64,000 bases of DNA from contig NZ_JAAORJ010000001.1 in assembly GCF_017696315.1 (NCBI RefSeq), forward strand, positions 269,526 to 333,525, written 5' to 3'. Each line of letters starts with the position of its first letter. Position 1 is the stretch's first letter. The position numbers and the translations under genes are program-made. The notes below the pieces were generated by a model that worked only from the letters and a program-made list of their open reading frames with translations, searched no databases and had not been told where the DNA came from. This DNA is from Prochlorococcus marinus XMU1412. Its GTDB lineage: Bacteria; Cyanobacteriota; Cyanobacteriia; PCC-6307; Cyanobiaceae. This document shows positions 1 through 9,674 of this stretch, in pieces.

Positions 1-553
1 TGGGATGGGCACTGAATGCTTCGTTAGGCTTGAGTACCCCTTTTAATGTTGTTAATCCAATAGTGTCAAGACTATCAGGATCCATTGCATGTGGACCAGC
101 TGCTTCCCATAACGCGAGAATTTCATCTCCTAATTTAACTACATGAGTATTAGCGATATTCTTGAATTTTAGGTCTAATGCATTATTTAAAACCCCTCCA
201 ATTTTTTGTGTTCCAAAAACACCTCTATAAATAAATTTATTTATTTTTTCTTCTTCCAAATAGCCTTTAGTTTTAACAAATCTATTTGTTAAGAACGGCT
301 GACCATCTTCGAACTTTATGGACGTGATCATTCCATCTCCGTCAAATGGATGATGAACCCATTGTCCACCTCTTTCTAATTTTCCCGGTCCATTTCTTAA
401 TAATGTTCCATTTAAATTTCTAATATTATTACCTTTGCTAATTTTTAGAGGCTCCTTAGTTAGCTCCTTTTCTACATTTTGATAGGCACTTGACCAATCT
501 TCTTTGTTAAAACTTTTAATTTTATTAATTTTTTTATCTTGTAAATTAGTCAC
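1..553 (-). CDS. Carotenoid oxygenase (RPE65/lignostilbene dioxygenase family), partial: C-terminus beyond left edge
   Basis: Reading the minus strand gives an open frame that runs off position 1. Its N-terminal part contains LRNGPGKLERGG followed by HHPFDGDGMI, the hallmark start of carotenoid cleavage dioxygenases. Such enzymes use non-heme iron to split carotenoids or apocarotenoids into aldehydes or ketones. The iron-binding histidines lie mostly beyond the edge. I chose the GTG at 553; an in-frame TTG at 586 would add 11 residues, and a stop lies just before that. It follows hisB on the same strand and may be the last gene of a fabI-hisB unit. The exact substrate cannot be told from this part. 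Confidence 0.85.
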   Translation of the reverse strand, partial: MTNLQDKKINKIKSFNKEDWSSAYQNVEKELTKEPLKISKGNNIRNLNGTLLRNGPGKLERGGQWVHHPFDGDGMITSIKFEDGQPFLTNRFVKTKGYLEEEKINKFIYRGVFGTQKIGGVLNNALDLKFKNIANTHVVKLGDEILALWEAAGPHAMDPDSLDTIGLTTLKGVLKPNEAFSAHP

Positions 554-626
554 AACAAAATAATTACTTTTATCTATCTTCGCCAAAAATCAACTCAATT
601 GTGGCTGATTCGAAAAAATTCCTATT

Positions 627-1232
627 TTATTGATTTTCTAGCATTCCTTTACTGCTTGGAATTGAATCAGATCTTCTTAGATCTATTTCGGTAGCCATTC
701 TCATCGCTCGTGAAAAAGCTTTAAAGCAAGCCTCAACTATATGATGTGAATTACTACCTCTTATTTGATTAATATGCAGAGTTATACCACTGTTATTTAC
801 AAATGCAATAAAAAACTCTTTAACTAGTTCAGTATCATAATTTCCTATTCTAGGAGCTTTTAATTGAAGATCATAAGATAGATGTGGTCTACCAGAACAG
901 TCTAAAGTCACTTGAACTAATGCTTCATCTAATGGGGCAAAGAAATGTCCAAATCTACTTATTCCTTTTCTTTCTCCCAAGGCTTTTGAAAATGCCTTGC
1001 CTAATGCGATTCCCACATCTTCATTTGTATGATGATCATCAATATGAGTATCTCCAATTGCTTTTATTTGTAAATCGAATAAACCATGACTGGATATTTG
1101 ATGAAGCATATGATCTAAGAATGGTATCCCGGTTTCAATCTCGGAAATCCCATTCCCATCTAAATTTATAAATACAGAAATATCTGTTTCATTAGTTTTT
1201 CTTTTTATTTCAGATTGCCTTAGAGATGACAT
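627..1232 (-). CDS. hisB: Imidazoleglycerol-phosphate dehydratase
   Basis: 201-residue protein for the dehydration of imidazole-glycerol phosphate in histidine biosynthesis (cytoplasmic). The manganese-binding motifs of the family are visible: [11 protein letters not shown] near residue 40, [12 protein letters not shown] near residue 63 and [13 protein letters not shown] near residue 160. Length is normal for the monofunctional enzyme, with no fused phosphatase domain. It lies 21 bp downstream of fabI on the same strand, so the two are probably co-transcribed although the pathways are unrelated. Confidence 0.97.
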   Translation of the reverse strand: MSSLRQSEIKRKTNETDISVFINLDGNGISEIETGIPFLDHMLHQISSHGLFDLQIKAIGDTHIDDHHTNEDVGIALGKAFSKALGERKGISRFGHFFAPLDEALVQVTLDCSGRPHLSYDLQLKAPRIGNYDTELVKEFFIAFVNNSGITLHINQIRGSNSHHIVEACFKAFSRAMRMATEIDLRRSDSIPSSKGMLENQ

Positions 1233-1253
1233 TTTTATGCAAAAAAACGTAGT

Positions 1254-2036
1254 TTACATTCCATTAATGCAGTAGCCCGCATCAACATAAATTGTTTGGC
1301 CGGAAATCCCGCTAGAGAGATCACTTAATAAAAAGGCAGCAGTATTGCCTACTTCTGTTTGAGTGACTGTTCTGCGTAAAGGAGCCTTTTCTTCAACATT
1401 GTGAATCATATCTAAAATGCCACCTATAGCAGAACTAGCAAGTGTTCTTATAGGTCCAGCACTTATTGCATTAACTCTGACTTGTTTTTCGGGCCCAAGT
1501 TCTGCAGAAAGATATCTTACTGAAGCTTCTAAAGCTGCTTTAGCGACTCCCATCACGTTATAGTTAGGAATCGCCCTTTCTGATCCTAAATAAGTTAATG
1601 AGACAACTCCAGCACCATCACTAAAAAGTGGTTTTGCTGCTTTACATAAAGGTGCTAACGAATACGCACTTATATTAAGAGCCCTATCAAAACCCTCTGA
1701 AGTGGTAGCACTATAATCTCCAATCAGTTCATCGCGTCCTGCAAATGCTAAGCAGTGAACTAATCCGTCAATTTGCCCCCAATTGTCTTTTATATTTTTA
1801 AAGATTTCTTCAATTTGAGCTGGATTTTGAACATCAAGAGGCAAAAATAACGATGGGTTTAAAGGTTCAGTTAGTTCTCTAACTTTAGACTCGAATCTTC
1901 CCTTATCATCAGGCAAATATGTGATTCCAAGTTCTGCGCCAGCTTTTGAAAGTTGTTGAGCGATACCCCATGCTATTGAACGATTATTGGCAATTCCTGT
2001 AACAAGAATTTTTTTGCCAGTTAGATTTAGAAGCAT
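1254..2036 (-). CDS. fabI: Enoyl-[acyl-carrier-protein] reductase (NADH)
   Basis: 260-residue short-chain dehydrogenase fold protein that performs the last reduction of each fatty-acid elongation cycle. The N-terminus carries the FabI-type nucleotide motif GIANNRSIAWGIA, which replaces the classical Gly-rich loop. The catalytic Tyr-x6-Lys pair is seen in YNVMGVAK around residue 160. The C-terminus ends in the family pattern SGISGQTIYVDAGY. It is the first gene of a minus-strand run followed by hisB; the 100-bp gap to the divergent redoxin gene probably holds both promoters. Confidence 0.97.
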   Translation of the reverse strand: MLLNLTGKKILVTGIANNRSIAWGIAQQLSKAGAELGITYLPDDKGRFESKVRELTEPLNPSLFLPLDVQNPAQIEEIFKNIKDNWGQIDGLVHCLAFAGRDELIGDYSATTSEGFDRALNISAYSLAPLCKAAKPLFSDGAGVVSLTYLGSERAIPNYNVMGVAKAALEASVRYLSAELGPEKQVRVNAISAGPIRTLASSAIGGILDMIHNVEEKAPLRRTVTQTEVGNTAAFLLSDLSSGISGQTIYVDAGYCINGM

Positions 2037-2141
2037 TTTGTTTATTATTTCTATTATTCTCCTATATAAAAGTACCTATCTTTACGGATTACTGCAAAAT
2101 ATACAATAATTTTCAAATATCAAAGAATTTTAAACTTGAAC

Positions 2142-2735
2142 ATGGTCAGAACAAATTCTATGGTTTTGGAATTAGGTTTTCAATTACCTAATTTCCAAAT
2201 GTTAAATGCTAATTCTTCAAAAAATGAATATTTTAATTCTCATAATCTAGATAAAAGGCATTTACTTTTGATGTTTATTTGTGCCCATTGCCCATTTGTT
2301 AAATATCTTGAGAATCAAATTTTCACCTTAAGTAAAGAAATTGAAAATACAGTTCAAACAGTTGCAATTTCTAGTAATGATATTGTCACTCATCCTTCAG
2401 ATTCTCCTAAAAATTTGAGATTACAAGCACAATCACAGGGATGGAGTTTTCCTTATCTATATGATGAAAATCAAAATTTTGCTAAGGAATTAAAAGCGGC
2501 TTGCACCCCAGATTTTTATCTTTTTTCAAATGAAGGAGATGGTGATTTTTTATTGTTTTATCATGGCCAGTTAGATGATAGTAGACCAGGTAATAATATC
2601 CCTCTGTCTGGAAAAGATTTGCGCTCTGCTGTAAAAGATTTGAATCAAAATAATTCTTATCCTTCAAAGCAGATGCCTTCTTTAGGTTGCAATATAAAAT
2701 GGACCCCTGGTCAAGAACCAAGTTGGTTTAAATGA
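2142..2735 (+). CDS. Thioredoxin-fold redoxin (AhpC/TSA-like)
   Basis: A thioredoxin-like protein of about 197 residues. The active-site region is CAHCPFVKYLENQ near residue 48, a CxxC motif in the position expected for redoxins. The later segments FPYLYDENQNFAKEL and CTPDFYLF match AhpC/TSA-type proteins widely found in cyanobacteria. It probably acts as a thiol peroxidase or disulfide reductase in the cytoplasm; the electron donor is unknown. I prefer the ATG at 2142 to the TTG two codons upstream. It stands alone, divergent from fabI and 53 bp before the DegT gene. Confidence 0.85.
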   Translation: MVRTNSMVLELGFQLPNFQMLNANSSKNEYFNSHNLDKRHLLLMFICAHCPFVKYLENQIFTLSKEIENTVQTVAISSNDIVTHPSDSPKNLRLQAQSQGWSFPYLYDENQNFAKELKAACTPDFYLFSNEGDGDFLLFYHGQLDDSRPGNNIPLSGKDLRSAVKDLNQNNSYPSKQMPSLGCNIKWTPGQEPSWFK

Positions 2736-2788
2736 ATTAAAATTTTTTTTTACCCATAGAAATATGGTTTAGGGTTAATATATTCACT

Positions 2789-3994
2789 ATGCAGATTCCT
2801 CCATTTACTTTAAATAGGCAGTACCAAGAAATTGGCTCAGAAATTGAGAGTGAGGTTTCCAAAGTTTTAAAAGGGGGCCAGTATATTGGAGGACAAGAAA
2901 TTGCCAAATTTGAGGAGAGTTTTTCTAGTCTGATTGGTGTTGAAAATACTATTGGATGTAATAGTGGAACTGATGCTTTAGTATTAGCTTTGCGTGCATT
3001 AGATATTGGTGTGGGTGATGAAGTTATTACCTCATCTTTTAGCTTTTTTGCAACTGCAGAGGCTATTAGTGCAGTTGGTGCTAATCCTGTTTTGGTAGAT
3101 ATAGATCCAGAAACTTATCTCATTAATACTGAACTAATAGAACAAGAAATAAATTCTAATACCAAGGCAATTATGCCAGTTCATCTATTTGGTAATGCAG
3201 TGAATATGAACTTAATAAAATCTTTGGCCACTAAATATGACTTAAAAGTAATCGAAGATTGTGCTCAGGCAACATGCACAATGTGGGAAAATTCCAAAGT
3301 TGGAAGTATCGGAGATATAGGTTGTTTTAGCTTTTTCCCTACTAAAAATTTAGGAGCTGCTGGAGATGGTGGAGCCGTAACAACTTCAGATCAGAAGACT
3401 GCTAAAAAAATTAGAGAACTGGCTGTTCATGGCAGCCCAATAAGATATCACCATACCCAAATTGGATATAACAGCAGACTTGATACCATTCAAGCTGCCA
3501 TATTAAACATTAAAATTAAGTATATTTCTAAGTGGATTAATAATCGCCAAAAAATTGCTAAGAATTACCTTGATTTATTAGAAAAAAATCCATTTATTAG
3601 TTTTCCAAAAATTAGCTCTGATTCAATTTCCCATTCTTGGAATCAATTTGTTATCAAATTAAGAAACGATAAATATTTTTTAAATGAAGATTTTTCAAAT
3701 TTATTTGATACTGATTGCAAAAAATACTATTCCTTAAGGAATTTGGTGAAACAACAACTTTTTGAAAAAGGTATTAATTCAATTATTTATTATCCAATTC
3801 CAATACACGCACAAATAGCTTACAAAAATAAAAATTTTTCTAGAACAAAACTTATAAATACAGAGAGAATTTGTACAGAAGTTCTTAGTCTTCCAATGTT
3901 TCCTGAAATTTCTTATGAAGAGCAAGTTTATGTAGCAGAAAATTTAAATAAAGTTTTAAAGGATTGTATAGGGGAAATTCAAATTTCGGCATAA
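2789..3994 (+). CDS. DegT/DnrJ/EryC1/StrS-family aminotransferase
   Basis: 401-residue PLP-dependent fold-type I enzyme of the family that aminates keto-sugar nucleotides. Visible motifs are CNSGTDALVLALRAL (cofactor phosphate region), VIEDCAQA (the conserved aspartate) and FFPTKNLGAAGDGG, whose lysine forms the Schiff base. GYNSRLDTIQAAIL is the usual late signature. It is likely involved in cell-surface polysaccharide or lipopolysaccharide sugars, but no other sugar genes lie next to it. Its last 16 bases overlap the end of the convergent photolyase gene. Confidence 0.92.
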   Translation: MQIPPFTLNRQYQEIGSEIESEVSKVLKGGQYIGGQEIAKFEESFSSLIGVENTIGCNSGTDALVLALRALDIGVGDEVITSSFSFFATAEAISAVGANPVLVDIDPETYLINTELIEQEINSNTKAIMPVHLFGNAVNMNLIKSLATKYDLKVIEDCAQATCTMWENSKVGSIGDIGCFSFFPTKNLGAAGDGGAVTTSDQKTAKKIRELAVHGSPIRYHHTQIGYNSRLDTIQAAILNIKIKYISKWINNRQKIAKNYLDLLEKNPFISFPKISSDSISHSWNQFVIKLRNDKYFLNEDFSNLFDTDCKKYYSLRNLVKQQLFEKGINSIIYYPIPIHAQIAYKNKNFSRTKLINTERICTEVLSLPMFPEISYEEQVYVAENLNKVLKDCIGEIQISA

Positions 3995-5415
3995 AGTGAT
4001 TTAAATAATCTTTGTTGTATTTTGTGATTGACAATAGGGCTTGAATAATTATTTTTTTCTAAATTAGATATCTCCCCATTTAATAATTCTGAATTTGACA
4101 CTTTAGATAATTCAGGAATCCAATATTTTATATATTCGCAAATAGGATCAAATTTTCTTGCTTGGGTATATGGATTAAAAATTCTAAGCGGTTTTGGATC
4201 CATACCGCTACTGGCGCTCCACTGCCATCCCCCATTATTTGCAGCTAAGTCGCCATCAACCAAAGTCTCAATAAATTTTTTCTCACCCATTTGCCAACTA
4301 CATATAAGATCTTTTACCAAAAATGAAGCGACTATCATCCTACATCTGTTATGCATCCAACCAGTGCTATTTAGTTGACGCATTGCAGCATCAACTATAG
4401 GTACTCCGGTCTCTCCGTTGCTCCAATGTTGAAACCATTCATTATTGTTTTGCCATGGAAAGTGATCCCATTTTTTTCTATATGGACCTTTCTCTAGCTC
4501 TGGGAAATGGAATAAGCAATGTTGATAAAATTCACGCCAAACAAGTTCTTTTTGCCAAGTTTCAATTGATAGGTAATTTTCTTGATTTGCAAAATCTGAA
4601 TTTAAATTTAATGTGGCATTCCAAACTTTTCTAATGCTGATGGTGCCGAATCTAAGAGATGCACTTAGAAATGATGTTCCATTATGAGCAGGAAAATCTC
4701 TAGAAGAATTATAAGAATATATTTTTTTTTCGTTAATGAAGTTTTCTAATAATGTCTCTGCAGCATTCTCTCCAGGTCTACATGGACAAATATGCGAACC
4801 AGAAAATTTGATATTTTTGATAAATTTCTCTAGAACCGAATCAGATGAATTTATTGTCTTATTTTCTTTGAATTTATTATCTATATCTTTCAACTGGAAA
4901 ACAACTTTATCTTGTTCATATGAACCTAATAAATTCATTTTTGATTTAAGGTTTTTATAAAAAGGTCCATAAACTGAATAAGGATTATTATTCCCTGAAA
5001 ATATTTTTAAAGGTTCTACTAATAAGTGATCCCAAGTTTCAATAACTTGAATATTTTGTTCTTTTAAATTATTTTTTATTTCTAGATCTCGATTAATCTC
5101 ATAAGGTTCAATTGATCTATTCCAACAAACAAACTTAGCATCTATTGTCTTTGCTAATTGAGGAATTATTAATACCGGATCTCCTTCTCCCATTACTAAT
5201 CTACTGCCCATTTTTGCCCAATTATTTCCTAATTCTTGAAGCGAATATCCTAGAAACCAAGCTCTTGAACTTGCATTGAAATCGTGTGAGTAATTTTTAT
5301 CAAATATATAAGTTGAAGTAATAGCATTTGATAATGAAAATGCTTTGATTAAAGCTTGATTATCAAATATTCTTAAATCCTTTCTATGCCAAAAAAGTAT
5401 TCTAGGTTTATTCAT
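3979..5415 (-). CDS. phrB: Deoxyribodipyrimidine photolyase
   Basis: 478-residue light-driven repair enzyme for cyclobutane pyrimidine dimers. The N-terminal Rossmann-like antenna domain starts with LFWHRKDLRIFDNQAL. The C-terminal FAD domain shows GTSFLSASLRFGTIS, WHxxxxWREFY-type residues (WQKELVWREFYQH), NSTGWMHNRCRMIVASFL and DGDLAANNGGWQW, the core signature of class I photolyases. The start overlaps the stop of the upstream Nudix gene by 4 bases, so the two are translationally coupled. UV repair fits a surface-ocean habitat. Confidence 0.96.
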   Translation of the reverse strand: MNKPRILFWHRKDLRIFDNQALIKAFSLSNAITSTYIFDKNYSHDFNASSRAWFLGYSLQELGNNWAKMGSRLVMGEGDPVLIIPQLAKTIDAKFVCWNRSIEPYEINRDLEIKNNLKEQNIQVIETWDHLLVEPLKIFSGNNNPYSVYGPFYKNLKSKMNLLGSYEQDKVVFQLKDIDNKFKENKTINSSDSVLEKFIKNIKFSGSHICPCRPGENAAETLLENFINEKKIYSYNSSRDFPAHNGTSFLSASLRFGTISIRKVWNATLNLNSDFANQENYLSIETWQKELVWREFYQHCLFHFPELEKGPYRKKWDHFPWQNNNEWFQHWSNGETGVPIVDAAMRQLNSTGWMHNRCRMIVASFLVKDLICSWQMGEKKFIETLVDGDLAANNGGWQWSASSGMDPKPLRIFNPYTQARKFDPICEYIKYWIPELSKVSNSELLNGEISNLEKNNYSSPIVNHKIQQRLFKSLYAEI

Positions 5416-5975
5416 AATTTATCTAAAAATTGTTTAGCTCTAAACCAAGCCGTCACGGTTTTTGCGTCAAGCACTTCATCCCCACTAGAAATAAGATTAT
5501 CTAGTTCGTCGGGTTCTAAAATTAATACTTCTATATCTTCATCTAAATCTCCTTTAACCTCGGAATTGAGTTTGTTTAAATCGCGAGCTAAAAATAAATA
5601 AATTTCTTCATCTGCATAACCAGGAGCAGGGACGAGAGTTCCTAGTTCCTCCCATTTGTTTGCACTGAATCCAGTCTCTTCTTGTATTTCTCTTTGAATT
5701 GAATTAATAGGTGTTTCACCTATTTCTAATGTACCTGCTGGAAATTCTAATAAATACCTTGAAACAGCAAATCTATATTGCCGAAGAATGATAACCTTAT
5801 TGTCTTTTGTAATAGGTACGGCTAATGCTGCCCCTGGATGTTTAATATATCCATATTCACCTTCATGTCCATTTGGAAGCTCAATTCTATTAATTTCGAA
5901 ACTAAATTTTTTTGACTTTAACTCAGATATTTTTTCTTTAAAAATGGATCTTTTTATAAAGTTTTTGTAGCCCAT
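5412..5975 (-). CDS. Nudix hydrolase, ADP-ribose pyrophosphatase-like
   Basis: 187-residue Nudix protein. A complete Nudix box is visible near residue 95, from GTLEIGE to REIQEETGF, matching the Gx5Ex7REUxEExGU pattern that binds the catalytic metals. The following GYADEEIYLFLARDL resembles ADP-ribose pyrophosphatases (NudF type), which clear free ADP-ribose and related nucleotides. It sits between folK and phrB on the same strand, overlapping phrB by 4 bases. The substrate is inferred from family resemblance only. Confidence 0.9.
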   Translation of the reverse strand: MGYKNFIKRSIFKEKISELKSKKFSFEINRIELPNGHEGEYGYIKHPGAALAVPITKDNKVIILRQYRFAVSRYLLEFPAGTLEIGETPINSIQREIQEETGFSANKWEELGTLVPAPGYADEEIYLFLARDLNKLNSEVKGDLDEDIEVLILEPDELDNLISSGDEVLDAKTVTAWFRAKQFLDKL

Positions 5976-6026
5976 AATTTTTAAATTAAAATATCCTAAC
6001 AGTTATTTTTTGGTTTTGTAAACCAT

Positions 6027-6602
6027 TTATATAGACCATTTTGGTGCATCAAACTTTGTGATTTTTTGGCTTCTACTTAAGATTTCAGATAGTGGTGTAA
6101 TAACGAAATTCCGATTCATGAATCTAGGGTGGGGCAATGTTAATTCCTCGTCAACCGTATGAAAATCTTCCCACCAAAGAATATCTAAATCGAGACATCT
6201 TGATAGCCATTTCTTCCCCTTTGGCGTCTCTTCTCGTCCGAAAAATCTCTCTAACTTTTTTAGCTCTTTTAAAAGTAATTTCGCGTTTTTATTTGATGGT
6301 TTAGGAAAAGAATTACTTGTTATAAGTAAAAGAGTATTTAAATAATTTGGCTGCTCATTTTCAACACCATGGGGTAATGTCTCATAAATTGAAGACCAAA
6401 AAAAGTTTGCATGAAATTTGCTTTCCTCTTCTTTTTTTTTGTTGGAACTATCTCCCCACTCATTTATTATTTCCTCTATTTTTGGTTTGCAAATCAATAA
6501 TGACTCAAGAGGGCTTCCGAATTTACTATCAATATTTGCTCCGAGGGATATACATAGTCCATTTTTGATATTAAGATTTGATAATTCCACTACAAAAAAC
6601 AA
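6027..6602 (-). CDS. folK: 2-amino-4-hydroxy-6-hydroxymethyldihydropteridine pyrophosphokinase
   Basis: 191-residue folate-pathway kinase that transfers pyrophosphate from ATP to hydroxymethyl-dihydropterin. The diagnostic segment [11 protein letters not shown] (metal-binding aspartates) and the late [16 protein letters not shown] are both present. It appears to be the first gene of a folK-Nudix-phrB unit and is divergent from chlD, with only 36 bp between this start and the longest chlD frame. Confidence 0.95.
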   Translation of the reverse strand: MFFVVELSNLNIKNGLCISLGANIDSKFGSPLESLLICKPKIEEIINEWGDSSNKKKEEESKFHANFFWSSIYETLPHGVENEQPNYLNTLLLITSNSFPKPSNKNAKLLLKELKKLERFFGREETPKGKKWLSRCLDLDILWWEDFHTVDEELTLPHPRFMNRNFVITPLSEILSRSQKITKFDAPKWSI

Positions 6603-6686
6603 AGTTATTGGATAAATTCTATATCAGGCATTTTTAAAGTGATTTTGAACCCCGAGTTAAAAGAAAAAGGAGAAATAAAAGATTTA

Positions 6687-8816
6687 ATGAACTCAAAGGA
6701 TTCTTTTAGAGCTTTTCCTTTGGCGGCAATTACTGGTCATAGCTTATTGAAATTATCTTTGCTTTTGGCAGCAGTTGATCCGAGTTTAGGAGGAGTGATT
6801 ATTGCTGGCGGAAGAGGTACTGGTAAGTCAGTATTAGCAAGGGGGCTGCATACTTTACTCCCTCCTGTAGAGGTATTAGATAATGAATCAATACTGGAGA
6901 CACTATCTGAGAGAAATAGTAATACTTCATTAAGACCTATTGGTAGGAACCTAGATCCACATAAACCAGAGGAATGGGATATTAGTACTAATAAATTGTT
7001 AGAGGAGGTAATTGGAAGTGATTATTTGAATCAAATTGATGAAATTCCAAAAAAAGTAAAGGAGGCACCATTTATTCAAGTTCCTATTGGTATAACTGAA
7101 GATAGACTTGTTGGATCAATTGATGTCGCTGCCTCATTAAGTACGGGAGAACAAGTGTTTCAACCTGGAATTTTGGCAGAGGCTCATAGAGGAGTTCTTT
7201 ATGTAGACGATATCAATTTATTGGATGATGGTATTGTAAATTTAATTCTTGAAGCTACAGGAAGAGAGAAAAATAATATTGAAAGAGATGGTTTAAGCCT
7301 TTCTCATCCTTGTAAGTCACTTTTAATAGCAACTTATAATCCTGAAGAAGGTGCTTTAAGAGATCATGTTTTAGATCGTTTTGCTATTGTGCTTTCCGCA
7401 GATCAATCTATTGATAATACTCAAAGAGTTGAGATTACAAAATCTGTTTTGTCACACGCAGAAAATAATATTAAATTTTCAGAAAAATGGTCGGAAGAAT
7501 CTGATAATTTATCTACTCAATTAATTCTGGCAAGGCAATGGTTAAAGGATGTCAAGATAACGAAAGAGCAAATAACCTATTTAGTTAATGAAGCACTTAG
7601 AGGAGGAGTAGAAGGGCATAGGTCGGAATTATTTGCGGTAAAAGTTGCAAAGGCTAATGCAGCTCTTCGAGGCGATGAGAATGTAAATTCTGAAGATTTA
7701 AAAGTCGCAGTAAGGTTAGTTATTCTTCCTCGAGCAATGCAAATACCTCCAGAAGATGATGATATTCAACCACCTCCACCAGAGGATCAGAGTCCCCCAC
7801 CCCCACCTCAATCCAACAATGAAGAGTCTGAACCTGAGACTAGCGAAAATGATAATCAGCAAGACCAAGAACAAGAAGAAGATAATTCTGATGGAGAAGA
7901 AGAATCTACTCCCGAAATACCTGAAGAATTCATTTTAGACCCTGAGGCATGTAATGTTGATCCTGATTTATTGCTTTTTTCATCAGCCAAAGCTAAAGCA
8001 GGGAATAGCGGGAGTAGATCAGTTATATTTAGTGACAGTAGAGGAAGATATGTAAAACCTATTATTCCAAGAGGTAAATTAAAAAGAATTGCTGTAGATG
8101 CTACCCTCAGAGCTGCTGCGCCTTATCAGAAATCGAGAAGATTAAGGAACCCTAATAAATCAATAGTTATTGAAGAAAATGATTTTAGAGCAAAGCTTCT
8201 GCAAAAAAAGGCGGGGGCTTTAGTAATTTTTCTCGTTGATGCTAGTGGCTCTATGGCTTTAAATAGAATGCAAAGTGCCAAAGGCGCTGTAATAAGACTT
8301 TTAACAGAAGCATATGAGAATAGAGATGAAGTAGCTCTTATTCCTTTTAGAGGTAATCAGGCAGAAGTGCTTTTGCCTCCAACAAGATCAATAACTGCTG
8401 CCAAAAGAAGGCTGGAAACAATGCCTTGTGGTGGTGGATCCCCTTTAGCACATGGACTAACACAATCTGCAAAAGTAGCAAAAAATGCTCTTTCAACAGG
8501 AGACATAGGTCAAGTTATTGTTGTGGGGATCACTGATGGCCGGGGAAATGTACCATTAGGATTATCTCTAGGTCAAAATGAGGTTGAGGGAAAAGATAAT
8601 GAAAATGTCAATTTAAAACAGGAGGTTCTAGATATCGCTGCAAAATATCCCATGCTTGGGATAAAACTCTTAGTAATTGATACAGAGAGAAAATTTATAG
8701 CAAGTGGATTTGGTAAAGAATTAGCAGAGGCTGCTCAAGGGAAATACGTCCAATTGCCCAAAGCTACAGATAAAGCAATTGCAGCTATGGCTTTAAATGC
8801 TATCAATGAATTCTAA
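6687..8816 (+). CDS. chlD: Magnesium chelatase subunit D
   Basis: Subunit of the ATP-dependent chelatase that inserts magnesium into protoporphyrin IX, the first committed step to chlorophyll. The N-terminal AAA+ domain has [14 protein letters not shown] and [11 protein letters not shown] proline-rich then acidic linker follows (around residues 360-410, with [13 protein letters not shown]). The C-terminal von Willebrand A domain carries the MIDAS sequence [15 protein letters not shown] chose the ATG at 6687 (709 residues); the frame is open to a GTG at 6639, which would add 16 residues. It works with ChlI and ChlH, which are not in this window. Confidence 0.95.
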   Translation: MNSKDSFRAFPLAAITGHSLLKLSLLLAAVDPSLGGVIIAGGRGTGKSVLARGLHTLLPPVEVLDNESILETLSERNSNTSLRPIGRNLDPHKPEEWDISTNKLLEEVIGSDYLNQIDEIPKKVKEAPFIQVPIGITEDRLVGSIDVAASLSTGEQVFQPGILAEAHRGVLYVDDINLLDDGIVNLILEATGREKNNIERDGLSLSHPCKSLLIATYNPEEGALRDHVLDRFAIVLSADQSIDNTQRVEITKSVLSHAENNIKFSEKWSEESDNLSTQLILARQWLKDVKITKEQITYLVNEALRGGVEGHRSELFAVKVAKANAALRGDENVNSEDLKVAVRLVILPRAMQIPPEDDDIQPPPPEDQSPPPPPQSNNEESEPETSENDNQQDQEQEEDNSDGEEESTPEIPEEFILDPEACNVDPDLLLFSSAKAKAGNSGSRSVIFSDSRGRYVKPIIPRGKLKRIAVDATLRAAAPYQKSRRLRNPNKSIVIEENDFRAKLLQKKAGALVIFLVDASGSMALNRMQSAKGAVIRLLTEAYENRDEVALIPFRGNQAEVLLPPTRSITAAKRRLETMPCGGGSPLAHGLTQSAKVAKNALSTGDIGQVIVVGITDGRGNVPLGLSLGQNEVEGKDNENVNLKQEVLDIAAKYPMLGIKLLVIDTERKFIASGFGKELAEAAQGKYVQLPKATDKAIAAMALNAINEF

Positions 8817-8823
8817 ATAATTA

Positions 8824-9669
8824 TTATGGATAAATTTCGTTAAGGAATTTTGAAAGTCCAATCGTTAAATCTCTTATAGATTTAGTTAATTCTTTATCTT
8901 GTGTTAATTTTTCAAAATCATTGCTCATGTCATCTATTTTGGTTGAGATAGACCTAGCAGCATTAATTGTCAATTTAATGTCATTAAGGGTTTCTTTGTC
9001 ATCAATAGCAGACAAAATGTTATTTAAATGATCTGCAGCAATTGTAATTTCTTTTATAAGAGGTTCCACTCTTTGTAGTTCTTGTTTTGATAAATAAATT
9101 AATTCATCAAGATTTTCTTGTGTTCTGTCAAATTGGTCAATTGAGTTAACGATGTTTTCAACTAAGTTTTCTTGATTTGTGTCTTTTAAAAGTTGACTAA
9201 TTCTATTAGTTATATTTGAGAGACTTGATAGTTGTTTGCCTGAGATAGTATCTCCCTGACAAATAATTAATTTGGCATTACATTTTTCCGATATAGGTTT
9301 TGCAATGTTTTTAGGAATTGTCTTGTCACTAGTTTCTAAAGCAACTTGTACATCTCCTCCAAGGAAAGAATTTGTAACTACTCTTGCAAATGCTGGCCTT
9401 GGAAGAATAATTTCAGGGTTATTTAAAACTATTTTTGCTTTAATTGATTCATTCGTGAACAAGATATCTTCTATCGATCCAACTAAGATTCCCCTGTAAG
9501 TAACTGGAGATTTTTTTGATAAACCGCTTGCGTTATTGAATTCAGCAAAGAGGTACCAATTTTTTGAAGATAATCGCACTCCTCTTAGCCAAAAAGAAAA
9601 AAATGTGAATATTAAAATTCCTCCTAATAAGGAAAAACCAACTATTGAATCTCGTAAGCTTCTACGCAT
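8824..9669 (-). CDS. MCE/MlaD-family lipid transporter substrate-binding protein (Ycf22-like)
   Basis: 281-residue membrane-anchored protein. One N-terminal transmembrane helix (about residues 9-28) is followed by the MCE domain, seen in ASGLSKKSPVTYRGILVGSI and FLGGDVQVALETS, and then a long helical tail. Proteins of this family form rings that carry lipids between membranes. It is directly downstream (5 bp) of an ATPase gene on the same strand, which together make part of an Mla/TGD-type ABC importer. The permease gene is not in this window. Confidence 0.9.
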   Translation of the reverse strand: MRRSLRDSIVGFSLLGGILIFTFFSFWLRGVRLSSKNWYLFAEFNNASGLSKKSPVTYRGILVGSIEDILFTNESIKAKIVLNNPEIILPRPAFARVVTNSFLGGDVQVALETSDKTIPKNIAKPISEKCNAKLIICQGDTISGKQLSSLSNITNRISQLLKDTNQENLVENIVNSIDQFDRTQENLDELIYLSKQELQRVEPLIKEITIAADHLNNILSAIDDKETLNDIKLTINAARSISTKIDDMSNDFEKLTQDKELTKSIRDLTIGLSKFLNEIYP

Positions 9670-9674
9670 AATTT

